From JAADEM01 sp965371855 (GTDB lineage: Bacteria > Bacteroidota > Bacteroidia > Bacteroidales > Marinilabiliaceae), in contig CBDUZZ010000013.1 of the NCBI GenBank assembly GCA_965371855.1, positions 1-64,000 on the forward strand: a stretch of 64,000 bases of DNA. Reading direction: 5' to 3'. Each line of letters begins with the position of its first letter. Position 1 is the stretch's first letter. The position numbers and the translations under genes are program-made. This document shows, in pieces, positions 52,983 through 62,664 of this stretch. The notes under the pieces are model-generated. The model saw nothing but the letters and a program-made list of their open reading frames with translations, searched no databases and was not told the DNA's origin.

Positions 52983-53390
52983 ATGGAGAATTTAGATTTT
53001 GATCATATAGCAGTTGCCACAAACAGTATAGAAGCAACGCTCAAGGAGTACGAGAAGTTAGGTTATAGTCTTGATGGCGATTTTTATAAGGATAATGATC
53101 AAGGCGTGACTGTGTGTTTCCTCGTAAAGCATAATGCGCCTAGAATTGAATTGGTTGAAGGCCTTAATTCTGAATCTCCAATCAATAATATTGTTAAAAA
53201 GTCAGGAGTAGGACCTTATCATATGTGTTATCGGACTTTAGATTTCGAAGCGACTATTGCCAAGCTTGAACAAATGAATTATATCAGAATAGGGAAAGTG
53301 ACCATTGGAGCAGCTTTCGGTACTCAAATCTGTTTTTTGTATAATGTAAGAATTGGTTTAATTGAAATTGTAGAATCAGCTAATGATTGA
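52983..53390 (+). CDS. VOC-superfamily protein (methylmalonyl-CoA epimerase-like)
   Basis: A 135-residue single-domain vicinal-oxygen-chelate protein: LDFDHIAVATNSIEATLKEY (metal His), NAPRIELVEG (metal Glu), VGPYHMCYRTLDFEATIAKL (second His) and IGLIEIVE (second Glu). The four metal ligands are in place, so it is probably a metalloenzyme. The pattern is closest to methylmalonyl-CoA epimerase, which suggests an acyl-thioester substrate. I chose the ATG at 52983, 8 bases after the fusion gene; upstream in-frame codons overlap that gene. It overlaps the following GNAT gene by 8 bases. Confidence 0.8.
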   Translation: MENLDFDHIAVATNSIEATLKEYEKLGYSLDGDFYKDNDQGVTVCFLVKHNAPRIELVEGLNSESPINNIVKKSGVGPYHMCYRTLDFEATIAKLEQMNYIRIGKVTIGAAFGTQICFLYNVRIGLIEIVESAND

Positions 53391-54393
53391 AAGTAAGAAA
53401 CGTATTATTAGGAAAGCATTACGGTCTGATGAAAACTTAATTGTTGATTTCCTGGTCAATCATTGGAGTCGTGATCATATTTTAGTTAAACATCGTGAGC
53501 TCTTGGATTGGCAATATGGAAATGAAGATGACTATAATTTTGTTATTTCGATTAATAAAAAGAGCAATGAAATAGAATCGCTATTAGGTTATATTCCATT
53601 ATCTCGATATGATAAGCACAAAAGGAATGAATTAGCGTGGGGCGCTTTGTGGAAAACTAAAGAGAATTCTCCCTTTGGTCTGGGAACATTGCTGCTTAAG
53701 TTTTTAATTGAAAGTGAGGGATTGATGAATTATCTCACTTTGGGCTTAAGCGATGACTCGATAAATATATACAATGCTTTAGAGTATAATGTTGGAACTT
53801 TAAATCATTATTATTGTGCGTCAAAATCAGTTGAGAATTTTTCGATAGCAAAGAATATAATTTGTGCAAAAAATATAGAGGAAACGAGTAAGATTGAAAT
53901 TAGTTTTATAGAAGATATTTCTAACATTTCAATTCGAAATACTCTAGTGACAGGAAAATCCATTAGTTATTTAATAGGCAGGTATAAAAATCACCCATTT
54001 TATCAATATAAGTTCCTTGGGGTTTTCCAGAAAGGAAGTTTGAAGGTTATTTTTGTTATTAGAAAGCAGAATTACTTAGGATCTTCGTGTATCAGGGTAA
54101 TTGATATGTATGGTAGTCTTGATCAGTTACCATCTATTCAATTCCAACTACATAAACTTCTGGATAAAGAAGGCGCCGAATATATTGATTGTTATAACTA
54201 TGGAATTGATCCAAAGATTATGACCGATTTGGGGTTCAAATTAAAAAGCGATTCCGAAATAATACCAAATTATTTTGAACCTTTTGTTCAGAAGAATATA
54301 GATATCTATTTCGCAATTGATAATCCGCAAAGCGAATATGCAATATTTAAAGGTGATGGTGATCAGGACCGCCCAAATCAAATAAACCAGTAA
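53383..54393 (+). CDS. GNAT-like N-acyltransferase
   Basis: A 336-residue protein. The N-terminal half (IRKALRSDENLIVDFLVNHW, ELAWGALWKTKENSPFGLGTLLLKFL) resembles a GNAT acyltransferase with a GLGTLLL acyl-CoA/ACP-binding segment. The C-terminal part (KEGAEYIDCYNYGIDPKIMTDLGF) looks like a second GNAT-like half. It ends AIFKGDGDQDRPNQINQ, a tail seen in acyltransferases of polysaccharide loci. It probably transfers the acyl group from the locus ACP to the amino group of the sugar; that is inference from neighbours. It lies four bases before the deacetylase gene. Confidence 0.65.
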   Translation: MIESKKRIIRKALRSDENLIVDFLVNHWSRDHILVKHRELLDWQYGNEDDYNFVISINKKSNEIESLLGYIPLSRYDKHKRNELAWGALWKTKENSPFGLGTLLLKFLIESEGLMNYLTLGLSDDSINIYNALEYNVGTLNHYYCASKSVENFSIAKNIICAKNIEETSKIEISFIEDISNISIRNTLVTGKSISYLIGRYKNHPFYQYKFLGVFQKGSLKVIFVIRKQNYLGSSCIRVIDMYGSLDQLPSIQFQLHKLLDKEGAEYIDCYNYGIDPKIMTDLGFKLKSDSEIIPNYFEPFVQKNIDIYFAIDNPQSEYAIFKGDGDQDRPNQINQ

Positions 54394-54397
54394 ACGA

Positions 54398-55375
54398 ATG
54401 AACTTTAAAGTTACTGTTATTATGTATCATTATGTTAGGGATCTTGCGAATAGCAGGTACCCTGAGATAAAAGGATTAGATTTAAAATTATTCAAAGAGC
54501 AAATCACTTACCTGAAAAAAAACTATTCTATCATTTCGATGGAAGAATTGGTTGAAGCTATTGACAACAACCTGAGTTTACCGGAAAGATCAGCGTTGTT
54601 AACCTTTGATGATGCTTATATTGACCATTATTCTAATGTTTTTCCAGTCTTAGTTGAAAATGGTGTACAAGGATCTTTCTTTCCTCCTGTAAAGGCTGTT
54701 ACTGAGCATACTGTATTAGGCGTTAATAAGATTCACTTTATATTATCAGCATGTAATCAAAAAAGTGAACTAGTAAAGGATTTGTATGCCTTACTTGATC
54801 GATACAGGGATCAGTATAGTTTGCAATCAAATGAGTATTATTACCAGAAATTGGCACAAGGAAATCGGTTTGATTCCAAAGAGGTTATTTTTATTAAACG
54901 TTTATTACAGATAGAACTGATAGAAGAGCTTAGGAATATACTGACTGATATTCTTTTTAAGAAACATGTTGGAATAGCTGAATCCGCGTTTTCTAGGGAA
55001 TTATATATGAGTGTAGATCAAATTAAAACAATGCGTCAGTTTGGTATGCATATTGGTTCACATGGTTTTGATCATTATTGGTTAAACTCATTGTCGAAAG
55101 ATCAACAACGCATTGAGATTGAGAAATCAATTGAATTTATCAAGGAAATTGGCGGGAATTCGGAAGCTTGGACGATGTGTTATCCATATGGAGGGTATAA
55201 TGAAGATACGCTAGATCTGTTATCCGAGTACAAATGCAAAGCTGCTTTTTCAACTAATGTGAATATCGCAGATATTAAGTCTGAACATAGATATACTCTT
55301 TCGAGATTAGATACGAATGATTTACCAAAAAGTCAAGATGCGAAAACGGATACCTGGCTTGAAAAGATGTTATAA
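54398..55375 (+). CDS. polysaccharide deacetylase (NodB domain)
   Basis: A 325-residue CE4-type protein without a signal peptide. Motif 1 is LLTFDDAYIDHY (TFDD), motif 2 is HIGSHGFDHYWL (SHxxxH) and the Pro-Tyr-Gly segment is CYPYGGYNEDTL. All metal ligands are present. In this operon it may remove an acetyl group from an amino sugar or its precursor, leaving an amine for the alternative acyl group. The lack of a signal peptide fits a cytoplasmic precursor as substrate. Confidence 0.83.
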   Translation: MNFKVTVIMYHYVRDLANSRYPEIKGLDLKLFKEQITYLKKNYSIISMEELVEAIDNNLSLPERSALLTFDDAYIDHYSNVFPVLVENGVQGSFFPPVKAVTEHTVLGVNKIHFILSACNQKSELVKDLYALLDRYRDQYSLQSNEYYYQKLAQGNRFDSKEVIFIKRLLQIELIEELRNILTDILFKKHVGIAESAFSRELYMSVDQIKTMRQFGMHIGSHGFDHYWLNSLSKDQQRIEIEKSIEFIKEIGGNSEAWTMCYPYGGYNEDTLDLLSEYKCKAAFSTNVNIADIKSEHRYTLSRLDTNDLPKSQDAKTDTWLEKML

Positions 55376-55444
55376 TTATAGTTTAGAAGAACGCGACGCT
55401 TTGGAGAAAATAAAACACTGAATAGTGTATAATATTAGATAATA

Positions 55445-56083
55445 ATGCAAAATAAACTTTTAGTTTTTGGTGGACTTAGCACTGCAATTGAGATTTTTGA
55501 AGTTGTTGAGAAGTATTTTGTTAATAATTTCGATGAGATTTTTTTTGTAATAGCCGATACTGATGAAAAGACAACATCAAATCAAATTCATGATTCAGAA
55601 GTTTCAGGTTTAGTTAATAGTCATTTTAAATATATTATTTCATTCTCTAATCATCAATTAAGATTAAAAATAGAAAAATTGATGAATTCATTAAGAGTAT
55701 TATCTGTAAATATAATTCATCCAAAAGCTGAAATTTCTCCAACTGCAAAAATCGGGAGTGGCAATTATATAGCAGCAAATTCGGTTGTTTCTTCAAATGT
55801 AAAAATTGGCGATAATAATTTAATAAATTTTAATGTTGTTATTGGGCATGACTCAGTTATAGAGGATCATGTAATTATTAATCCTGGAGTTAGTCTTGGA
55901 GGTAATTGCCACATATCAAAAAGGGTTCTAATAGGTGCGAACTCCTTTATCTTTCAGGGAAAGAAAATAGGTGAAGATAGCATTGTCGATGCAATGACAT
56001 ATGTTGAAAGGGATATTGAATCAGGGGTTATCTGTACCAATAGAGACTATGATAATTTAAAGATTTTAAAAAGAAGAATATAA
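55445..56083 (+). CDS. NeuD/PglD-family sugar O- or N-acetyltransferase (LegH candidate)
   Basis: A 212-residue protein. The N-terminal PglD_N Rossmann-like domain (LLVFGGLSTAIEIFEVVEKY) binds the sugar substrate. The C-terminal left-handed beta-helix (ISPTAKIGSGNYIAANSVVS, IGDNNLINFNVVIGHDSVIE) holds the catalytic His in GHDSVIED. In legionaminic pathways a PglD-like enzyme (LegH) N-acetylates the 4-amino sugar; in sialic pathways NeuD O-acetylates. Position between the acyl module and NeuB allows either. Confidence 0.82.
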   Translation: MQNKLLVFGGLSTAIEIFEVVEKYFVNNFDEIFFVIADTDEKTTSNQIHDSEVSGLVNSHFKYIISFSNHQLRLKIEKLMNSLRVLSVNIIHPKAEISPTAKIGSGNYIAANSVVSSNVKIGDNNLINFNVVIGHDSVIEDHVIINPGVSLGGNCHISKRVLIGANSFIFQGKKIGEDSIVDAMTYVERDIESGVICTNRDYDNLKILKRRI

Positions 56084-56335
56084 ACTAAGGACATTAAATA
56101 GACAAAGTGTTAAGAATACATTTTTGTGTATTTATTGAGGCATTAGAAAGTATTGGTAGTAATAAAAAATCGAACGGCATTGTATCATTAAGTTTTTTTG
56201 CATAAAAGTTAATTAATAATACAAATTTTAAAGATATAAGAATGCCGCTATAGAATAGAGGTTTAATTGTATTCTGATTGATAGGTAGTGCTATTTTGTG
56301 AAGTATGTTGGGTTAACGAATAATTACATTGACTA

Positions 56336-57349
56336 ATGAATAAGGTATTAATTATTGCAGAAGCTGGAGTGAATCATAATGGTGATTTATCAATAGCCAA
56401 ACAACTTGTGGATATGGCAAAACAGGCAAATGTTGATTTTGTCAAGTTTCAAACTGGTATCCCTGAGTTACTTGTTTCTGATCAGGCTCCTAAAGCAGAC
56501 TATCAGAAGAGAGAAACAGGTTCGGTCCAAACTCAGCTGGATATGATAAAGAGTATTAGTTTGCCTTTTTCAGATTATGGTATTTTAAAAGAGTATTGTG
56601 ATGATAAGGAAATAAAATTCTTATCGACGCCCTTCGAGGAACAATCGATTGAATTCTTAAACAATTTAGGTATGGAATATTTTAAAATTCCTTCTGGAGA
56701 GATTACAAATCTACCATACCTTGAATACATTGCTTCGTTAGGCAAAGATGTTATCCTTTCGACGGGAATGTCAAATTTAAGTGATATTGAAACTGCACTT
56801 AATATCTTGAGAGGTGGGCTGTCCGATGAGCAGCTTTCTATTTTACATTGTACAACTGAATATCCAGCCCCTTTTAGCGAAGTGAACTTAAATGTAATTC
56901 CTATGCTAAAACAAGCTTTTGGTTTGCGTGTAGGTTATTCTGATCACACAAAAGGATTGGAAGCATCAATTGCAGCGGTCGCCTTAGGAGCAGAAATTAT
57001 TGAAAAACATTTTACGTTAGATAGGCTCATGGTTGGACCTGATCATAAAGCTTCAATCGAACCTGATGAACTGAAGCAACTTGTTATTTCTATACGTAAT
57101 ATAGAAGTTGCATTAGGTGATAGTATAAAAAAAGTTACTCCTTCTGAGATGGCAAATATCCCAGTTGCTCGTAAGAGTATTCATGTTAAGCATAATATGA
57201 GCGAAGGAGAAGTACTAAAGAAAAGTGATTTTATAATGAAACGACCTGGGAATGGACTTTCTCCAATGAATTACCAACTTTATATTGGGCGTGTTCTTGC
57301 ACATGATTTGCCAAAGGATCATAAGCTAAGTGAGGAGGATTTAGTATGA
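56336..57349 (+). CDS. legI: N,N'-diacetyllegionaminate-type synthase (NeuB family)
   Basis: A 337-residue NeuB-family enzyme that condenses phosphoenolpyruvate with a six-carbon sugar to make a nine-carbon nonulosonate. The TIM barrel has IIAEAGVNHNGDLSIAKQLV, KFQTGIPELLVSD, FKIPSGEITNLPYLEYI, LSTGMSNL, HCTTEYPAP and GYSDHTKG. The C-terminal antifreeze-like SAF domain (from about NIPVARKSIHV) has KRPGNGLSPMNY. The KFQTG segment and neighbouring LegC/PtmE-type genes favour a legionaminic-type substrate over N-acetylmannosamine. A 252-base gap precedes it, with no recognisable gene or promoter box. Confidence 0.87.
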   Translation: MNKVLIIAEAGVNHNGDLSIAKQLVDMAKQANVDFVKFQTGIPELLVSDQAPKADYQKRETGSVQTQLDMIKSISLPFSDYGILKEYCDDKEIKFLSTPFEEQSIEFLNNLGMEYFKIPSGEITNLPYLEYIASLGKDVILSTGMSNLSDIETALNILRGGLSDEQLSILHCTTEYPAPFSEVNLNVIPMLKQAFGLRVGYSDHTKGLEASIAAVALGAEIIEKHFTLDRLMVGPDHKASIEPDELKQLVISIRNIEVALGDSIKKVTPSEMANIPVARKSIHVKHNMSEGEVLKKSDFIMKRPGNGLSPMNYQLYIGRVLAHDLPKDHKLSEEDLV

Positions 57350-58458
57350 AGATAGCATTTTTGACCAGCTCCAGAGCTGATTTTGGCGTGCTTTATCCAT
57401 TGATAAAGAGGATGAATGAAGATTCTTTATTTGATGTAAATTTAGTTGCATTTGGGACTCATCTCAGTAAAATGCATGGGTATACAATCTCAGAGATTGA
57501 AGCCTTCGGATTCTATGTTCCTTACAAGATTTATACAAGTGTAAGTAATGAGACTCCGGCTGATATTGCTAAAACAATTGGCGATACAACTGTAAAGTTT
57601 TCATCGTTTTGGGCAGAAAATTCTTTTGATCTGGTATTTGCATTAGGAGATCGATATGAGATGTATGCTGCCGTATCTGCGGCCTCACCATTTGGTATTG
57701 ATATAGCACACATTCATGCTGGTGAAACTACACTTGGTGCAATCGATAATGCTTATCGTCATGCAATTTCCCTTATGTCTAAATATCAGTTTGTATCAAC
57801 TGATGAGTATAAAAAGCGTGCAATAGAGATTACAAAATGTAAAGATAGAGTGTTTAATGTAGGTGCTTTAAGTATTGATAACTTAAAAAAGCAGACTCTT
57901 TATTCAATTGATGAATTTGAGGCGAAGTTCGGAATAGACCTAAATCATCCTACGATATTATCTACTTTTCATCCTGAAACGGTTGCCTATGATAAGAATG
58001 AAGGTTTTATTCAGGAGTTATTAGAGGCATTTGATCAATTGAGGAAAGAGTATCAGGTTGTTATTACAATGCCAAATTCAGATACTAACGGAAATATGGT
58101 GCGCCGGTACATTGAAGAATTTGCAAAGGAACGTTCAGATATATTTGTTGTTGAATCATTTGGAATGAAGGGGTATCTGAGTTGTATGAAATACTGTTCT
58201 ATGATGATAGGAAACACATCAAGTGGTTTTGTTGAAGCTTCATTTTTCCCAACAAGAGTTGTTAATATCGGGGATCGACAAGATGGTAGAATTCTTACTT
58301 CAAATATGGTTACTGTCCCTGTAAATAAAAAGGTAATTATCGATTCTGCAAATACGGTTAGGAAAGAAAATTTTGATAACTCCTGTAGTATATATGGAGA
58401 TGGAGAAACTTCCGAAAGGATCACACAAATTATTAAAAATATTTATGGACTTAGCTAA
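57346..58458 (+). CDS. legG: hydrolysing UDP/GDP-sugar 2-epimerase (NeuC/LegG family)
   Basis: A 370-residue GT-B-fold epimerase that removes the nucleotide and inverts C2, giving the free manno-type sugar used by NeuB. Landmarks: FLTSSRADFGVLYPLI, ALGDRYEMYAAVSAA, HIHAGETTLGAIDNAYRHAI, STFHPETVAYDKN and MIGNTSSGFVEASFFPTRVVNIG. Catalytic acidic and His residues of the NeuC family (HAGE, HPET) are present. It overlaps NeuB by four bases and the PtmE-like gene by 14 bases. Confidence 0.87.
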   Translation: MKIAFLTSSRADFGVLYPLIKRMNEDSLFDVNLVAFGTHLSKMHGYTISEIEAFGFYVPYKIYTSVSNETPADIAKTIGDTTVKFSSFWAENSFDLVFALGDRYEMYAAVSAASPFGIDIAHIHAGETTLGAIDNAYRHAISLMSKYQFVSTDEYKKRAIEITKCKDRVFNVGALSIDNLKKQTLYSIDEFEAKFGIDLNHPTILSTFHPETVAYDKNEGFIQELLEAFDQLRKEYQVVITMPNSDTNGNMVRRYIEEFAKERSDIFVVESFGMKGYLSCMKYCSMMIGNTSSGFVEASFFPTRVVNIGDRQDGRILTSNMVTVPVNKKVIIDSANTVRKENFDNSCSIYGDGETSERITQIIKNIYGLS

Positions 58459-59482
58459 ATTTATTGTTCAGAATACGTGCTCGGTTATAGATGTGTTAAG
58501 AAGACTGGAAATTCTCACATTTGCACAGACTGTTTTTGTTGTTGATAAGCAAAAGAGATTGATAGGGACAATAACGGATGGTGACATACGAAGAGGATTG
58601 ATTAGCGGAAACGCTCTAACGGATCCTATTATTGATTTTATGTCATCTAATTTTAAGGCACTTACTGGTTGTATTGATCCTCTAATAATCAAAGAATATA
58701 GAAGTTTGGGAATTAAATTATTACCAGCTCTTAATTCAGATGGAATTATTCAGAAAGTATATGATCTTGAAATGGTAAAGACCATCTTACCCATAGATGT
58801 AGTTATAATGGCAGGAGGAAAAGGTGAACGCCTACGTCCGTTAACAGAGAATACACCAAAGCCAATGTTGCCATTGGGATCAAAGCCTATAATAGAACAC
58901 AATATCGACAGACTTATATCTTTTGGGATTGAAAATTTCTACATATCAATAAACTATCTGGGGGAACAGATAAAGGATTACTTTGGTGATGGCACAGATA
59001 AGGGTGTGAAAATTAACTACATTGAAGAGGAGACTTTTTTTGGAACTATTGGATCTGCAGGATTGGTGTCGCAATATGGTAATCCATATGTTCTGGTGAT
59101 GAATTCTGATCTTTTTACAGACGTAGATTTTGAAGATTTATGGGTTAACCTTTGTCAAAGCGATGCAGATTTAGCTGTTGCTTCCATTCCATACACAGTG
59201 AGTATCCCTTTTGCTATTTTAAAAAGGGAAAATGGATGTGTAACTGGCCTGAAAGAAAAACCTTCAAACACCCATTATGCTAATGCTGGGATATATTTAA
59301 TGAAAAAGGATGTAATGGAGCTCATCCCAAAAAATGAATTTTTCAATGCCACAGATTTAATTGAAAAATTGATATATGATGGGAGAATAGTAATTGATAA
59401 TCCGATTACCGGCTATTGGATTGACATTGGACGACATGAAGAATATAATAAGGCCAAAGAAATAATTAAGCATTTGAAGTAG
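58445..59482 (+). CDS. ptmE: PtmE-like nucleotidyltransferase with CBS pair
   Basis: A 345-residue protein: two CBS domains (residues about 5-115; VVDKQKRLIGTITDGDIRRG) followed by a sugar-1-phosphate nucleotidyltransferase (VVIMAGGKGERLRPLTENT, NSDLFTDVDFEDLW, ITGYWIDIGRHEEYNKA). In Campylobacter jejuni PtmE makes GDP-glucosamine and so directs the legionaminic pathway through GDP-linked intermediates. That precedent suggests the same here. I chose the ATG at 58445, which starts the CBS domain; the frame is open back to 58373 inside the 2-epimerase gene. Confidence 0.85.
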   Translation: MDLAKFIVQNTCSVIDVLRRLEILTFAQTVFVVDKQKRLIGTITDGDIRRGLISGNALTDPIIDFMSSNFKALTGCIDPLIIKEYRSLGIKLLPALNSDGIIQKVYDLEMVKTILPIDVVIMAGGKGERLRPLTENTPKPMLPLGSKPIIEHNIDRLISFGIENFYISINYLGEQIKDYFGDGTDKGVKINYIEEETFFGTIGSAGLVSQYGNPYVLVMNSDLFTDVDFEDLWVNLCQSDADLAVASIPYTVSIPFAILKRENGCVTGLKEKPSNTHYANAGIYLMKKDVMELIPKNEFFNATDLIEKLIYDGRIVIDNPITGYWIDIGRHEEYNKAKEIIKHLK

Positions 59483-59485
59483 TTT

Positions 59486-60202
59486 ATGAATATATTGATA
59501 ACAATATGTGCAAGAGGTGGTTCGAAGGGGATACCCGGTAAGAATATACGATCTATTAATGGTTTACCGTTAATCGCCTATACGATAAAAACAGCGCAAC
59601 AATTTGCAAAAAAGTACTCTGCGATTATAGCGTTAAGTACGGATTCTCTAGAAATAAAGGAAGTTGCCTCACAATATGGATTGACTTCGGATTATTCCAG
59701 GCCTGACGATTTAGCAACTGATACTGCTGGAAAAGTTGCCGTAATCGAGGACTTGAAGAGGTATGAAGAATGCAAGCATAATTTGGTCTTTGATTTTGTT
59801 ATGGATTTAGATGTAACCTCACCTTTAAGAACAGTAGAGGATTTAGAGAAGGCCTTGGAAATGTTGGAGAATGATAATATAGCGTATAATATTTTTTCAG
59901 TAAATCCTGCAAATCGAAATCCTTATTTCAATATGGTTGAATCTACTAGTGATGGTTATGTTCAACTTGTAAAGGGGACAGGAAACATACTTTCAAGGCA
60001 AGCGGCGCCGGAAGTATATGATATGAATGCCTCCTTTTATATTTTCCGAAGAAGTTTTTTCGAAAGAGAGCATATAAGTAGTATTACTGAAAGTTCATTA
60101 GCTTATGTAATGTCTCATGTCTGTTTTGATTTAGATCATCCAGTGGACTTTACTATAATGGAGTTGCTTTTAGAAAACGATAAATTGGATTTCGATCTAT
60201 GA
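59486..60202 (+). CDS. legF: CMP-nonulosonate (CMP-legionaminate) synthetase
   Basis: A 238-residue cytidylyltransferase of the NeuA/KdsB family that activates the nonulosonate as its CMP-sugar. Motifs: TICARGGSKGIPGKNIRSING (CTP loop), LSTDSLEIKEVASQYG, RPDDLATD and VMDLDVTSPLRTVEDLEKAL (metal Asp). In the pathway it follows NeuB and NeuC. It is four bases after the PtmE-like gene and overlaps the oxidoreductase gene by four bases. Confidence 0.87.
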   Translation: MNILITICARGGSKGIPGKNIRSINGLPLIAYTIKTAQQFAKKYSAIIALSTDSLEIKEVASQYGLTSDYSRPDDLATDTAGKVAVIEDLKRYEECKHNLVFDFVMDLDVTSPLRTVEDLEKALEMLENDNIAYNIFSVNPANRNPYFNMVESTSDGYVQLVKGTGNILSRQAAPEVYDMNASFYIFRRSFFEREHISSITESSLAYVMSHVCFDLDHPVDFTIMELLLENDKLDFDL

Positions 60203-61110
60203 AAGTCTTAATTATTGGTTTAGGTTCAATTGCTAAAAAGCATATTTCAGCTTTGAGAAAGTTGGTGACGCCACTTACTATTTATGCTTTAAGATCAACA
60301 AAATCTTCTTCAGAAGTTGAAGGTGTTCGTAATATTTATAGTTTATCAGAAATCTCATCTGATTTGGATTTTATTATGGTATGCAATCCAACAGTAAATC
60401 ATTACAAAACAATTAAGGACTGTATTCCTTTAAAATGTCCTCTATTTGTTGAGAAACCTGTTCTCATGAATCTGGAGGGGAGTGATGCCTTATTAAGTGA
60501 AATTAATAAGTACGGAATTAAAAGCTATGTAGCCTTTAGTTTGCGCTTTCACCCGGTATTGCAATTTTTAAAGACTGCGATAAATGGCAAATATCCAATT
60601 GAGGCAAATGTCTACTGCGGCTCCTACTTGCCGGATTGGAGACCTAATACAGATTATTCAAAATCTTATAGTTCGGACGAATTAAGAGGTGGAGGTGCTC
60701 ATCTTGATTTAATACATGAATTAGATTATGTATATTGGTTATTTGGTGAGCCATATGATGTTAAATCAGTAAAACTAAAAATATCCGATCTGAAAATTAG
60801 CAGTAAGGATTATGCTAATTATACATTCCTTTATAATAACTTTGTTGCCAATATCAGTCTAAATTATTTTAGAAAATTTCCGAAGAGGACAATTGAAATT
60901 GTATTTAGAGATGAAGTATGGGATGTAGATTTATTGAAAAGTAAAATTACTAATGAAAAAGGGGATGTAATATTTTCATCACTTGGTTTCAGTGTATTAA
61001 ATACTTATGAAGACCAATTGCGCTATTTTATTGATTATTTAGGTCATACTAATGATTATGAAAATAATATTGCAGAGTCTTTAAATGTTCTGAAGTGTTG
61101 TTTAAAATAG
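60199..61110 (+). CDS. Gfo/Idh/MocA-family oxidoreductase (PtmF-like)
   Basis: A 303-residue NAD-dependent oxidoreductase: VLIIGLGSIAKKHISALRKL (Rossmann), CNPTVNHYKTIKD, FVEKPVLMNL (catalytic EKP) and GGGAHLDLIHELDYVYWLFG (catalytic His/Asp region). Its location beside PtmE-, LegF- and PtmA-like genes matches the C. jejuni ptm cluster, where PtmF and PtmA help make the amino sugar precursor. The exact reaction is not certain even there. Confidence 0.8.
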   Translation: MKVLIIGLGSIAKKHISALRKLVTPLTIYALRSTKSSSEVEGVRNIYSLSEISSDLDFIMVCNPTVNHYKTIKDCIPLKCPLFVEKPVLMNLEGSDALLSEINKYGIKSYVAFSLRFHPVLQFLKTAINGKYPIEANVYCGSYLPDWRPNTDYSKSYSSDELRGGGAHLDLIHELDYVYWLFGEPYDVKSVKLKISDLKISSKDYANYTFLYNNFVANISLNYFRKFPKRTIEIVFRDEVWDVDLLKSKITNEKGDVIFSSLGFSVLNTYEDQLRYFIDYLGHTNDYENNIAESLNVLKCCLK

Positions 61111-61116
61111 AATTGT

Positions 61117-61857
61117 ATGAGTGTAAAGGATAAGGTTGTAATTATTACCGGTGGTAATGGTTTGCTTGGAAAAGCAATGTGCGATGATTTGCATGATAAA
61201 GGAGCAAAAGTTATCAGTTTTGATCTATACGATGAGGAGAATATAGATAGTGGCAAAGTTAAGTGCGATGTTACTAATATTGATGAATTTCATGCCTGTA
61301 TTCAAATGGTCAAAGAGCATTTTGGTACAATTGATGGATTTGTTAATAATGCCTATCCAAGAACCAAAGATTGGGGAGCTGAATTTGAAGAAACGACATA
61401 CGAATCGTGGAATAAAAATATTGATTGGCAAATGAATAGTTATTGCTTAGCCTGTCAAAAGGCCGTTTCGATCATGAAAACTCAAGAAAAAGGAGGAAGC
61501 ATTGTAAATATTTGCTCTATATATGGAGTTGTTGGAAATGATTTTTCTTTATATGAAGGTACTAAAATTGTACCGGCTGCCGGTTACTCTGCAATTAAAG
61601 GCGGGTTAATTAATTTTTCCAGATATTTGGCTTCAATGTATGGGAAATATGGGATAAGAGTTAATTGTGTTTCTCCAGGAGGTATTTTTGATCATCAAGA
61701 TACTATATTTGTTGAGAGATACGAAAATAGGGTGCCTTTAAAGCGTATGGGAAGGCCAGATGATATTTCTCCAGCTGTTTCTTTCATTCTTTCTGATGAG
61801 GCAAAATACATTACCGGACAAAACCTGATTGTTGATGGAGGTTGGACGGCAATATAA
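61117..61857 (+). CDS. short-chain dehydrogenase/reductase (PtmA-like)
   Basis: A 246-residue classical SDR. NAD(P) motif IITGGNGLLGKAM, NNA-type segment VNNAYPRTKDWG, catalytic Ser in NICSIYGVVG, YxxxK in GYSAIKGGLINFSRY and C-terminal TGQNLIVDGGWTAI. The VNNAYPR segment and the ALFEGTKI-type insertion (LYEGTKIVPA) are shared with PtmA-like members. It probably acts with the preceding oxidoreductase. Confidence 0.82.
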   Translation: MSVKDKVVIITGGNGLLGKAMCDDLHDKGAKVISFDLYDEENIDSGKVKCDVTNIDEFHACIQMVKEHFGTIDGFVNNAYPRTKDWGAEFEETTYESWNKNIDWQMNSYCLACQKAVSIMKTQEKGGSIVNICSIYGVVGNDFSLYEGTKIVPAAGYSAIKGGLINFSRYLASMYGKYGIRVNCVSPGGIFDHQDTIFVERYENRVPLKRMGRPDDISPAVSFILSDEAKYITGQNLIVDGGWTAI

Positions 61858-61862
61858 TTACT

Positions 61863-62516
61863 ATGAAAAATACACACCCGTTATTACCTCTTCTTAAGAA
61901 GCAGTTAGATCATAATTTTTTGCTCAGTGAAGAAGAAGAAGGATACCTAGAAGAAGTATTAGAAGAAGTATTGCTCAAAGTTGAACATTGTTTCAGTAAA
62001 TGCAACAATAAGTATTATCATAATGAAGGGGATGTGGTCTTTAATCCATATCACTCAGGACAATATTCAATATTTCTTTATTACTTGGCTAACACAATAT
62101 GGAAAAGATTTAGCTCGGTTCTTGCTGACAAGATATATTGTCTTAATAAAATGCTTAGTTCCTGTGATATATTCTACCAGGTAGAATTGCCTGAAGTGTT
62201 TTATATGGAACATCCAGTAGGAAGTGTTATTGGAAGAGCTAAAATCGGTAATTATTTTTGCTTCCAGCAGAATTGTACTGTTGGTGGAAATAAAGGGCAT
62301 TATCCTGTAATTGGAAATGGCGTCTGGCTTTTTGCTGGGGCTGCTGTAATAGGAAATAGTAAAATCGGTAATAATGTTTTCATATCTGCACATTCATACG
62401 TAAAGGATGAAGTAGTACCTGATAATACAATCGTTTTTGGTAAATCTCCTAATTTAATATTAAAGCACAAAGAGCCCAGTTGGTTCGAGGGTAGAAGTGC
62501 TTTCATACTTAAGTGA
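61863..62516 (+). CDS. serine acetyltransferase-like protein (LbetaH acyltransferase)
   Basis: A 217-residue protein. A helical N-terminal domain (about residues 1-100; Glu-rich EEEEGYLEEVLEEVLLK) is followed by a left-handed beta-helix (about residues 110-200; GSVIGRAKIGNYFCFQQNCT, VWLFAGAAVIGNSKIGNNVFI). The arrangement resembles CysE, but the canonical CysE catalytic His-Asp pattern is not clear, and the context is a polysaccharide locus, so it may O-acetylate the sugar or serine-modify it. I chose the ATG at 61863; the in-frame 61842 codon overlaps the SDR gene. Confidence 0.65.
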   Translation: MKNTHPLLPLLKKQLDHNFLLSEEEEGYLEEVLEEVLLKVEHCFSKCNNKYYHNEGDVVFNPYHSGQYSIFLYYLANTIWKRFSSVLADKIYCLNKMLSSCDIFYQVELPEVFYMEHPVGSVIGRAKIGNYFCFQQNCTVGGNKGHYPVIGNGVWLFAGAAVIGNSKIGNNVFISAHSYVKDEVVPDNTIVFGKSPNLILKHKEPSWFEGRSAFILK

Positions 62517-62664
62517 ATATTTGCGGAGTTACATTTTAGTGAATTTGCTAAATGTATATTTATGATGCACTTATTAAGATATGCTCAAAAGAGAATAGAT
62601 GATTTATTTTGATAGTGTTGCAAATTTATTGTATTAAGTAGAATAATAAAAGATAAATAGTTCA